Positions 30,225 through 37,632 of a stretch of DNA of 64,000 nt are shown here, piece after piece. The notes under the pieces are model-generated. The model was not told where the DNA came from and did no database searches. It saw nothing but the letters and a program-made list of their open reading frames with translations. A program made the position numbers and the translations under genes. Source of the stretch: Halomonas sp. JB37 (GTDB taxonomy: Bacteria > Pseudomonadota > Gammaproteobacteria > Pseudomonadales > Halomonadaceae); the NCBI RefSeq assembly GCF_002332255.1, contig NZ_NRGW01000001.1, positions 1,922,001 through 1,986,000 of the forward strand, in the 5' to 3' direction. Position 1 is the first letter of the stretch. Each line of letters opens with the position of its first letter.

Positions 30225-30707
30225 ATGACACAAAGGGAGAATGCTGGGGGTAGCGAATCCGTAAAGGCGGATGATGTATATACGAAAACTCTCTACGACT
30301 TTAGTGAATTGGAAATTATTAAGTTGCTGGGCTGGATGCACGGTGAGTGCTTGTCAGGAAGAGCATCAGACAAAGAGATTCGTGACTTCGTTCTGGGAAT
30401 CTATAGGACACGTTTCATGGCGGCGGGATATGGTAAGCAACTCTTTCTTAGTCAAGGCGGAGGGCTTGATGAGGCGCTTGAGTTATCAGATGAATTATCT
30501 AAGCATAGCCCTATAGCGCAAATGTCTTTTGATGCTAGGGTTCAGTTCTCAGATGTTATCAGTAACCCATTTGATATAATTAAGCCTGAAGCTGAAGAAA
30601 TGCTTAAATCGGGGGGCTTAATGGCCAACCTTGTAGCTACTGGTAAGCCAGAGATCGCGCAAATCATCTGGAGGGATGCCGCCAAGGGTGTGTTTCATTC
30701 CCTGTGA
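30225..30707 (+). CDS. Hypothetical island protein
   Basis: This is a 160-residue soluble protein I do not recognise. It is mostly helical, with the conserved-looking segments LLGWMHGECLSGRASDKEIRDFVLGIYRTRFMAAGYGKQ and QIIWRDAAKGVFHSL. The ATG is preceded by GAGGAAA, and the gene is coupled to the small winged-helix gene upstream. The pair lies between the recombinase/epmC part and the divergent ATPase-HEPN part. It could be a cargo accessory pair or a regulator/partner of either module. Confidence 0.6.
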   Translation: MTQRENAGGSESVKADDVYTKTLYDFSELEIIKLLGWMHGECLSGRASDKEIRDFVLGIYRTRFMAAGYGKQLFLSQGGGLDEALELSDELSKHSPIAQMSFDARVQFSDVISNPFDIIKPEAEEMLKSGGLMANLVATGKPEIAQIIWRDAAKGVFHSL

Positions 30708-31064
30708 GCACGGCAAATAAATGCAATCGCAATATATGTCGAAAAATACATAGCCTGTCGCAGCAATAGCTATTAATTCTGTCGCATTTAATATTGTGCA
30801 GGTTACTATAACTTACGGCTATTAGGTGACCAACGTCGCATAATAGCTGAAAATAAGTCATCTAATTCTTTAATACCTGATGTAATGTTTTATGGCATGA
30901 CTGCTCCTTAGAGGATGAGCGTATGGGGCTCAATTAGCCAAGTGCGAGGCCCTTTAAGAGAGACAGCAGCGATATCTGAGGCATGCGTACCACTTTGCCT
31001 ACCTTGGACGAATGCCTCTCTTGCTGTCCTACGGTTTATTCCTTGCTCATAGTTTGTCAAGCGC
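30708..31064. other. Non-coding stretch inside island
   Basis: This is AT-rich sequence between the 160-residue gene and the left copy of the inverted repeat. I see no gene, tRNA or clear terminator. The octamer CTGTCGCA occurs twice (near 30751 and 30779), with no known meaning. Confidence 0.5.
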
Positions 31065-31186
31065 CGCTGATTAGGAGCCTCCGAACCTCAGTGGCTGGAG
31101 GTGGTCTGCCCGCGAAAAAAGGCTGCGAGAATTGGCTCACTCGGCTTTCCATCCATGAAATTGTTAAGCCGAACGGATAAATAGCA
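31065..31186 (+). repeat. Inverted repeat, left copy, flanking the ATPase-HEPN pair
   Basis: About 120 bp (from GCGCCGCTGATTAGGAGCC to GAACGGATAAATAGCA) is highly similar to the reverse complement of 34125-34252. In one frame it would read EPPNLSGWRWSAREKRLREL, close to the translation of the other copy, but it has an in-frame stop just before and small deletions after. It looks like a decayed piece of coding sequence. The rest of 31187-31378 shows nothing I can name. Confidence 0.75.
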
Positions 31187-31378
31187 TCATTATGGAGGCA
31201 GCTATTGCCATTACACTACCTTAGGTGAGCTGAGCCCCAACCAAAGAACGGCCTCTAGGTTTTTTTGCAGTGCTTACTCATCTCGTGTGTTCAAGTGAAA
31301 AAACAGCTAATGGGCTCAGTCTCGTATGCAGGCAGAATAGTTGCAGATTAAATCCCCCCAATCTACTGCTTACTATGT

Positions 31379-32218
31379 CTATATATTTAAAAGGTCATAT
31401 CTTTCTTTCACTTCCGAAAGACATTTTGCCCTAGTTATTGAAGATTTTCCTTGCCGTGTACCATGCAACTTACGGCAAAAATAAATTTTCCAAATTTTAT
31501 TGAATATTTTATCTTCTATGCTAGGATCCCAGTCCAATTTTTTTCGCCATTCAATTGCCCACCTCCGGCACATTTCATCAAAAAGCTCGCGATTAAAAGT
31601 AAGTACTAAACTGTCAATTGCCTCTATAGATTTTTGCAATGTTGCAAATCCTACAGCAATCCTGACTGGCTTTTTGTAATTTTTTGCTCCAATCTGAACT
31701 GCATTTCTCCCTGGCAAAATGCCAGCGTTATGTACGATACCATGGCGCAAATGGCAAACAAGATCGTATTGTTCAAGGGGGCCTTTGAAGCTAGAGTCTT
31801 TGAGTTCGAACCTAAGGTAGCCTTTCGCAGCCTTTTTAATGTCATCTTTCGAGCAAAAGGTAAGATGTTCGAATGCACTTCTTCGAAACTCAGCATGCCC
31901 ATGCCACAATACGCCACCTAAATTTATTTGCTTTTCAGCGGCGTTTTCGCGAGAAATTGGGCACGCTTCCAAAGTAAGCGATAATATAGAGCGAAAATAT
32001 GCTTCCGCAGCGGAAACAGCTCCAAGTAATAGTAACCCTCCAAGATGCTCGTTCTCTTGAAGTTTTTCTTCAGTGCCATAGGCAAGCAAACTTCTAGAGT
32101 AATCGACATACGCATCAATCGGACAAGGAAGATCAATTTCAACCAAAAAGGAATGATCCGATCCCATGCTGTTAGATGAAGGAGCTTCATTTACATAATC
32201 CGAGATTGAGAGCGTCAC
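31379..32218 (-). CDS. HEPN-domain-like protein, putative RNase effector
   Basis: This is a 279-residue protein. Its middle contains Arg158-x4-His163 in CHLRHGIVHNAG, the R-x4-6-H signature of HEPN ribonucleases. A helix GAVSAAEAYFRSILS about 90 residues earlier is typical of the first HEPN helices. The C-terminal third is basic and helical, with paired arginines and lysines. The GTG start overlaps the stop of the upstream ATPase gene by four bases (GTGA), so both are made together. In known systems such a pair acts as a sensor ATPase plus an RNA-cutting effector. Nuclease activity here is a prediction from one motif. Confidence 0.6.
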   Translation of the reverse strand: MTLSISDYVNEAPSSNSMGSDHSFLVEIDLPCPIDAYVDYSRSLLAYGTEEKLQENEHLGGLLLLGAVSAAEAYFRSILSLTLEACPISRENAAEKQINLGGVLWHGHAEFRRSAFEHLTFCSKDDIKKAAKGYLRFELKDSSFKGPLEQYDLVCHLRHGIVHNAGILPGRNAVQIGAKNYKKPVRIAVGFATLQKSIEAIDSLVLTFNRELFDEMCRRWAIEWRKKLDWDPSIEDKIFNKIWKIYFCRKLHGTRQGKSSITRAKCLSEVKERYDLLNI

Positions 32219-33945
32219 GAAACATACTCCTCAGCGTGCCCTACAATCGCTTGCGCCCGTGCTTTACCTATATATGAAATTCCAAGCAATGTTTCTCGAT
32301 TAGCATCTGTAAGAATATCTCGAATTCTACGAATTTGTGAATGCTCCTTAATTCTTTTCTCTAGCCTTTTTGAGATTGGAAGAACTGATATGTCCCGTTT
32401 TACAAGCTCCTCATAGGCTGAGGACGGCTTTAGCTTTGCCCCACAATTGGAACAGAACCTTGCCTCTGGATTGCTTCTCGGAGTTGAGCAAGCATGACAA
32501 AGCGGCAGTGCAAGTGTGAAATCTTCGGATACGAGTCCTGCCTTCTCGAAAATAGAGGTGGATGTCAATCTCGGCCAAGCTTGGTGCTTTGGCGCCCTGA
32601 TAACTTTAAGAAATGAGCTAACTGATTTTGTTCGACTTCCTACAATAATATTTTCCGTAGTTAGATCACCAATGTGAACGTGATAATGTTGAAATGCTCC
32701 CTTTTCACCCTTGAGGATTGAACCGGAAGACATAATCAGTCCCGAGTATTGAAGAAATCCGAACACTTTTTCCAAATCTGCATTAATCGGTGTTTTTACA
32801 GCAAATTGCAGCGCCTGCTTTTCAAGCGGCTTTCCCTTATTAAAATCTCTTATCTGAGCAAGTATTGCTTGATAAGCCCTAGATCCATTTTCGACATAGC
32901 TTTCATAAGAGGGTAATTTTGCGGTAAGTGAATCGTAGACACCATGCGACATATCTCTTCCAATACGAGATAGGCGCAGCAATTTTGATTTATTCAGACC
33001 GCCGTTAGTATTAATGTATGTATCTGGAGTGTTAAATACAGATCGTAGCATTCCTAAAAATCCTCTAGGGATTCCGAATGCAGCATATGCAAGCAGTATT
33101 ATGTCTTCCTCGTTTCCTGAAATAAAATCTAAATCAGCGCCCTCAAATCTCTTGCTAGCCAACGAAACCATGAAGGCTTCATACTCTTTACCAGATGGCT
33201 TAATCCACGCATCAATTTGTTCCGCGTCGTGTCCAACGTGAAAATTAGCCGAATTTGAGGTTATACCGGGATATATTGCTGCCTTTGGAGAAATAGTTCT
33301 CGATTTTATTGCACGAAAGAAGTCAAAAAAATCTTCTTGCTGCTTCTCTGAGAATGAATGAGCGGCATCATCTATAAGAATTACACAGCGCTTAAGTTCG
33401 TTCCTTGAAATCAATTCCTCAATATGCTCTGTTAAGAATGTTAATGTGAATTTATCTATTTGATCCGCACTTGCGCTGCTCGCCTCCAGTGAGTTAATAG
33501 CCTTTGAAATAAACTCTTTTGGAGGAAAGGATTCTGGGGCAACCAGATTGCCATGCTCCTCCATAGCCTCCCATATAGATAAAAGAATTTTCGCAATAAG
33601 CCAAGACCGAAACCAATACGATGCATTAGGCCCATTTACGTAATAAGGCTCTAATTTTAAAGTGAGCTTGAAGTTCACATAAACTGGTAATGTCTTGTCT
33701 GCACTTTCCTCAATAAGGCGGTAATACGCCTTCTTCATAAGTGTGCTTTTGCCGCAACCGCGAGGGCCTATCAAAAGCTTTGCTCCACCACCCATGAGCT
33801 TCTTTAAAATTTCCGTTTCATTAGGGTGCTCTGCAGCTAACTTTTGAAACTTTGCACGGTCGATGTATTCCGCTTGTTCGATGAAATTTTCCTCAAGCGG
33901 TAATTCTTCTTCTATTTCTAAATTAAAATTAGCGGTAGTGGCCAT
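32215..33945 (-). CDS. P-loop (ORC/CDC6-like) ATPase with zinc ribbon and helix-hairpin-helix tail
   Basis: This is a 576-residue protein. The N-terminal ATPase has Walker A LIGPRGCGKSTLMKKAYY (Gly60-Thr68) and Walker B CVILIDDAAHSFS (Asp192, Asp193), with an ORC/STAND-like layout that continues with a likely winged-helix region at about 350-430. Near the C-terminus is a zinc ribbon (Cys483, Cys486, Cys498, Cys501), followed by a helix-hairpin-helix LLGISYIGKARAQAIVGHA (about 553-571), a non-specific DNA-binding unit. It precedes and overlaps the HEPN-type gene. A nucleic-acid-sensing ATPase that controls the HEPN effector fits the domains. No close known family was recognised. Confidence 0.75.
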   Translation of the reverse strand: MATTANFNLEIEEELPLEENFIEQAEYIDRAKFQKLAAEHPNETEILKKLMGGGAKLLIGPRGCGKSTLMKKAYYRLIEESADKTLPVYVNFKLTLKLEPYYVNGPNASYWFRSWLIAKILLSIWEAMEEHGNLVAPESFPPKEFISKAINSLEASSASADQIDKFTLTFLTEHIEELISRNELKRCVILIDDAAHSFSEKQQEDFFDFFRAIKSRTISPKAAIYPGITSNSANFHVGHDAEQIDAWIKPSGKEYEAFMVSLASKRFEGADLDFISGNEEDIILLAYAAFGIPRGFLGMLRSVFNTPDTYINTNGGLNKSKLLRLSRIGRDMSHGVYDSLTAKLPSYESYVENGSRAYQAILAQIRDFNKGKPLEKQALQFAVKTPINADLEKVFGFLQYSGLIMSSGSILKGEKGAFQHYHVHIGDLTTENIIVGSRTKSVSSFLKVIRAPKHQAWPRLTSTSIFEKAGLVSEDFTLALPLCHACSTPRSNPEARFCSNCGAKLKPSSAYEELVKRDISVLPISKRLEKRIKEHSQIRRIRDILTDANRETLLGISYIGKARAQAIVGHAEEYVS

Positions 33946-34124
33946 AATAGTTGTATCCTTGCATGTTTAACTCCAACTTAATTGACCGGTGGAGACTGTT
34001 GTCGTTTTTTCTTTTTTAGTATGAATTATCTGCTTTTAAGTCTGCCAGCTACCTGGGAGCCGTGCAAAACAATTATTTGGGAATCGTTTTCATTGGCACA
34101 GATACAGAACCTTCCTATTAAAAG

Positions 34125-34252
34125 GTGCGGTTTATCCGTTCGATTTAACAGCTTATTCACGGATAGAAGGGCCGAGCGACCCAATTCTCTCAGCTTTTTG
34201 CGGGCAGACCATCTCCAAGCACTGAGGTTTGGAGGCTCCTCAATAGCAGCGT
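34125..34252 (-). repeat. Inverted repeat, right copy, flanking the ATPase-HEPN pair
   Basis: The reverse complement matches 31065-31186 over about 120 bp. On the minus strand this copy lies in an open frame (34026-34307) reading EEPPNLSAWRWSARKKLREL and onward through IGRFCICANENDSQIIVLHG. That may be the remnant, or a short version, of the gene from which both copies derive. Not annotated as a gene because no ribosome-binding site or family supports it. Confidence 0.75.
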
Positions 34253-34399
34253 TTGGTAAACATAGGGAAAATGTACAAAAAGAGAATTTTATAGCAATTT
34301 TGTACATTTTTCTAAGACATGCTGCTTTTTAATTGGAATTTAAAATTATATTTTAAATCAGAATGTTATGTATGTACATTTGTTGCTAAGAGATTGCTA
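34253..34399 (+). other. Right end region of the island with TGTACA repeats
   Basis: This non-coding, very AT-rich stretch holds TGTACA three times (34272, 34301, 34373). The first two are arranged as an inverted pair AAAATGTACAAAA/TTTTGTACATTTT. A perfect inverted repeat ATTTAAAAT-TAT-ATTTTAAAT lies at 34338-34358. One further TGTACA lies near the left end (23208). These are candidate recombinase-binding or regulatory sites. The stretch 33946-34124, next to it, holds the start region of the ATPase gene and no recognised feature. Confidence 0.5.
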
Positions 34400-34798
34400 G
34401 AAATGAGCCATTGGTGTATTGCTGGCTCGCAGCGGCGCCTGCAAGAAGATTACGGCTACTGGTACTGTCCTGATGGACGTAATGCCGAGCAGCAGGCATT
34501 GTTCGAGCGGGCTGAAATTGTGCCACAGGCGCTCGAATCAATATTTACTCATGCCTGCGGCCGCCCGTTTAATATCAGTGTCGATAATCTCGGTGGCGAT
34601 GTTGAGGTCGATAGAAGTGCATTTACGGCGCGCGTTGTATCTCGCGCGCAAGGCTACTTGAAAGAAGGGCTGCCTGTACGCGCTAACGCTTTCCTGGTGG
34701 CCATTAACTGCTTTTACTCTCACCAGAAAGCGCTAGCGGACGCCATCGCCGAAGGGCAGGCTGTGTTAGATCAATTAGACGTGACGGCCAGCGCTTAA
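34400..34798 (+). pseudogene. epmC: EF-P hydroxylase EpmC, C-terminal fragment
   Basis: The host epmC resumes at the right junction. SHWCIAGSQRRLQEDYGYWYCPDGRNAEQQ and VPQALESIFTHACGRPFNISVDNLGGDVEVDR match the middle and end of EpmC/YfcM. A chance ATG at 34403-34405 made by the junction puts it in frame (MSHWCIAG...), and the open frame even extends leftwards into island DNA. It lacks the first His and Glu of the HEISH motif, so activity is not expected. The stop overlaps the convergent gene by a few bases. Confidence 0.9.
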
Positions 34799-35274
34799 TC
34801 GTCGTCTGTTAGGCGCTGATGCATCGACAGCATGACCTCGAGCTCATGTTCTGGCCGCATCGGTTCCAGACCCAGTTCGCTAAAGGTTTCCCGGCGCTGG
34901 CGATGCCATTCGCTAGGAGTGATCGATGGGTAGAGTACCGAGGCGGGGGCAAGCTCAACAAAAGGGTCTAGCCCATAGGTGTCGAATAGACGCGCAAGCG
35001 CCGCTTCGTCTTCTCCGTTGTCACTGGTATATAGCGTGGCGGAAAAGTGATCGGTCTCTAGCTCGCGAATCACCTCAAGCGGGCTTACGCCGAGGCTTTC
35101 CAGTTCTTCCATGCTGTAGGCGCCCAAGGCATTCGTGTCTTCTTTAATCCAGCTGTCATCCGGCTGAATCAACGTTTGCTTTACACGACCATCGGGTAGT
35201 GACCAAGCAATGGCTAGCGGTAGGCCATCGTCTTCACCTGTTTCAATGGCTATAAATCCTGGATAATCAGACAC
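34795..35274 (-). CDS. Conserved hypothetical protein, possibly degenerate DnaQ-like fold
   Basis: This is a 159-residue acidic soluble protein. The N-terminal part FIAIETGEDDGLPLAIAWSLPDGRVKQTLI and DDSWIKEDTNA recall the opening strands of DnaQ-like 3'-5' exonucleases (a DxE motif, then IAWSLPDG). However, the catalytic aspartates are not conserved, so any nuclease activity is doubtful. The C-terminus is rich in charged helices. It ends tail-to-tail with epmC and lies just upstream of a TatD-family gene on the same strand, with a four-base gap between its start and the tatD stop. Function unknown. Confidence 0.65.
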   Translation of the reverse strand: MSDYPGFIAIETGEDDGLPLAIAWSLPDGRVKQTLIQPDDSWIKEDTNALGAYSMEELESLGVSPLEVIRELETDHFSATLYTSDNGEDEAALARLFDTYGLDPFVELAPASVLYPSITPSEWHRQRRETFSELGLEPMRPEHELEVMLSMHQRLTDDD

Positions 35275-35278
35275 GCTA

Positions 35279-36139
35279 TTACTCCTCTAGGGGCGTCGTA
35301 GGAAGGCGGAAAAATCGCTGTGCGGTTTGGGTCGTGGCTGCGCCTAATGCTGCATCGCTGATGCCGTACCACTGGGCAATCTCGCGCGCTATCCACGGCA
35401 GCAGTGCGGGCTCATGTCGACGGCCTTTTAATTTCGCCGGCAGATTGCGGGGCAGCAAGTAGGGGCAGTCCGTTTCCACCATCAACCGTGTCAGCGGTAT
35501 ATCGCTAACCAACGAGCGCAGGTGATGTCCGCGTCGCTCATCGCAGATCCAGCCGGTTAAACCTATATGTAAGTCTAGGTCGAGATAGCCAAAAAGCGTA
35601 TCGCGATCGGCCGTAAAGCAGTGCACCACCGCTTGGCTGATGTCGTCTCGCCATGCATGCAATATTTCGCGCATCCGTTGACCCGCATCCCGCTCATGTA
35701 AAAAGAGCGGTAAACCGCTTTCAACGGCGAGTGCCAACTGAGCCTCAAAGGCACGCTCCTGCTGCTGAGGCGTCGAAAAATTACGATTGAAATCCAGCCC
35801 GCACTCACCCACTGCGACCACTTCTGGCATGGCATGTAACGCCGCCATCGAGCGCGACAGGTCGTCATTCCAGTGACTGGCATCATGGGGATGTACGCCT
35901 GCCGTCGCGTATAACCCAGAATATTGTTTGGCGAGTGCAACGGCCTGTTCAGCATGGGCGAGATCAGTGCCGGTCACGATCATAGTCGTTACCTGCGCCG
36001 CCTGGGCACGCTCGATCACTGCCTCAAGATCGCGACCAAAGCTTTCATGAGTCAGGTTTGCACCAATATCTATTAAAGGAGCGCTAGGGCGAAACTGTAG
36101 TGCTTCGGGTAAAAACGCATCAGTGTCAGCAGTAGCCAA
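35279..36139 (-). CDS. TatD family metal-dependent hydrolase (DNase)
   Basis: This TIM-barrel hydrolase of about 286 residues has the conserved metal-binding sequences. They are LIDIGANLTHESF at the first strand, ATAGVHPHDASHW, AVGECGLDFNRNFS (Glu ligand), FLHERDAGQRM (His ligand), VHCFTADRD and MVETDCPYLLPRN (Asp ligand). Members are 3'-5' DNases or RNases active in repair and turnover. The start is uncertain. TTG 36139 has AAGGAG six bases upstream and is chosen; in-frame ATGs at 36172 and 36193 would add 11 or 18 residues but lack a ribosome-binding site. Confidence 0.88.
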   Translation of the reverse strand: MATADTDAFLPEALQFRPSAPLIDIGANLTHESFGRDLEAVIERAQAAQVTTMIVTGTDLAHAEQAVALAKQYSGLYATAGVHPHDASHWNDDLSRSMAALHAMPEVVAVGECGLDFNRNFSTPQQQERAFEAQLALAVESGLPLFLHERDAGQRMREILHAWRDDISQAVVHCFTADRDTLFGYLDLDLHIGLTGWICDERRGHHLRSLVSDIPLTRLMVETDCPYLLPRNLPAKLKGRRHEPALLPWIAREIAQWYGISDAALGAATTQTAQRFFRLPTTPLEE

Positions 36140-36363
36140 ACGTTGCTCCTTAGCCAGATAGAAAACCTCCATTGTAACGGTATGCGCGTACATCGACTAA
36201 TGCTCTGTTGATAGTGGTCAGTGCGCACGAATGGCACGAATTGCAAAAAACTTGGCTTGTTAGGTAAACAGCAACGGGGTATTTGCGGCTAGGATGAAGT
36301 GAGGGTATTACCGGCGATTCTGCGGCCATTGATTTAATAACAACAATAGAGAGTCTAATAACC

Positions 36364-37593
36364 ATGCCAATATCTCACCGCTTTGCTGTCTCCACGCTCG
36401 CCATTGGTATTCTACTGGCTAGCAGTGCCTCCCTGGCTGTTGCTGCTGAAGGTGTTTCTGATAATGAAATACGGATCGGCTATTTAGCTGATATGTCAGG
36501 CGTTTACCGCGACCCTATTGGCCCGCTAGGCGAAGATGCCATCATGATGGCGATTGAAGATATCGGCGGAAGCGTTAACGGCGCCAATATCGTGGTATTT
36601 AGTGCCGATGATCGCAATAGCCCAGACGTTGGCTCAAGCGTAGTGCGTGAATGGATCGACGAACGTAATGTCGATATGGTCACCGGGCTGGTGGCATCAT
36701 CTGTCACGCTCGCTGCGGTAGGTTTATTAGAAGAAGCCGACAAGCTTGGGCTGGTCAATGGTGCCGTGTCGTCAGCTATTACTAACGAACACTGCTCGCC
36801 TAATCATATTCATTGGGTATACGACACATGGGCGATGTCCAATGGCACTGCAAAAGCCATTACCGACGAGGGCCATAAAAAGTGGTACCTGCTGAGTGCC
36901 GATTACTCGTTTGGCCATGCGCTAGAGGCTGATGTCACAAGAGTCGTCACAGAAAATGGCGGCACCATTGTGGGCAGCGCTCGGCACCCGTTCCCCAATA
37001 GTGATTTCTCTTCTTTTATGCTCCAGGCTCAGGCCTCGGGTGCGGATGTTATTGCGTTAAACAACGCTGGCGGCGACACGATTAACGCCGTGCAGACAGC
37101 GGGGGAGTTCGGCATTACCCAGGCAGGCCAGATTTTAGCCGGAATGGTGCTGTTTAGTACCGATGTGCGCAGTATTGGGCTAGAGAATGCACAGGGCTTA
37201 CAGTTTACCAAAGCGTGGTATTACGATTTAAACGACGAGACACGCGCCTGGGCTGAACGCTTTCGCGAACGCACGGGCAGTATGCCAACGATGGTTCATG
37301 CAGGGCTTTACTCCAGCACTCGCCATTATCTTGAGGCCATTGCAGCAACGGGCACGGACGATACACAGACCGTGCGTCAGCAAATGGCTGATACGCCCAT
37401 CAACGACATCTTTGCTACCAATGGCTACATCCGTGAGGATGGCCGCATGGTGCATGACATGTATCTAGTCGAAGTTAAGACGCCTGAAGAGTCGCAGGAT
37501 GAGGATGATCTTTTCCATATCATTCGTACCATTCCTGCAGAAGAAGCCTTCCGGCCGCTTTCAGAAAGTGTTTGCCCACTGGTCACGAGCTAA
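36364..37593 (+). CDS. ABC transporter substrate-binding protein, branched-chain amino acid type
   Basis: This is a 409-residue periplasmic protein with a clear signal peptide (MPISHRFAVSTLAIGILLA...AVAAEG). The mature part begins DNEIRIGYLADMSGVYRD, the start of the type-1 periplasmic fold of LivK/amide-binding proteins. It contains SSVTLAAVGLLEEADKLGLVNGAV and the domain-closing YYDLNDETRAWAERFRERTGSMPT. No permease or ATPase gene is nearby; instead an acyl-CoA ligase starts 40 bp later. It may bind the carboxylic or amide substrate catabolised by the following cluster, which is inference. Confidence 0.88.
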   Translation: MPISHRFAVSTLAIGILLASSASLAVAAEGVSDNEIRIGYLADMSGVYRDPIGPLGEDAIMMAIEDIGGSVNGANIVVFSADDRNSPDVGSSVVREWIDERNVDMVTGLVASSVTLAAVGLLEEADKLGLVNGAVSSAITNEHCSPNHIHWVYDTWAMSNGTAKAITDEGHKKWYLLSADYSFGHALEADVTRVVTENGGTIVGSARHPFPNSDFSSFMLQAQASGADVIALNNAGGDTINAVQTAGEFGITQAGQILAGMVLFSTDVRSIGLENAQGLQFTKAWYYDLNDETRAWAERFRERTGSMPTMVHAGLYSSTRHYLEAIAATGTDDTQTVRQQMADTPINDIFATNGYIREDGRMVHDMYLVEVKTPEESQDEDDLFHIIRTIPAEEAFRPLSESVCPLVTS

Positions 37594-37632
37594 AGCGTTG
37601 CCCATTAACGGCCACCCACTTGAGGATTTAGC

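Larger units (their letters stand above)
23158..34404 (+). mobile_element. GInt-like genomic island inserted in epmC
   Basis: About 11.25 kb of visibly AT-richer DNA splits host epmC. Both junctions carry GAAAT (23153-23157 and 34400-34404). Just inside each end is an imperfect inverted repeat (GGCAACTCTTTAA at left, against TAAGAGATTGCTA at right). The left end has four overlapping or abutting genes: three large tyrosine-recombinase-type proteins and one small coiled-coil protein. This is the gene set that defines GInt islands (ginABCD). Cargo includes an epmC homologue, a small winged-helix protein, an unknown protein, and an ATPase-HEPN pair in opposite orientation. No conjugation, replication or phage structural genes are present. 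Confidence 0.85.

Noticed and set aside
30983-31180. A 65-codon frame in the island between the 160-residue gene and the HEPN-like gene
   Set aside because: It crosses the left inverted-repeat copy in a different phase from the frame shared with the right copy, so it is probably not a gene.
29105-31378. CRISPR array in the island, suggested by the repeated short motifs
   Set aside because: No regularly spaced direct repeats and no cas genes; the repeats are isolated.
34026-34307. A 93-codon minus-strand frame covering the right inverted-repeat copy
   Set aside because: Its residues overlap the repeat and part looks protein-like, but the N-terminus runs into the TGTACA region and no start signal is seen; kept as a repeat with a possible decayed gene.
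23158-34404. Prophage or integrative conjugative element
   Set aside because: No capsid, tail, lysis, relaxase, type IV secretion or replication genes; the three-recombinase module points to a GInt-type island instead.
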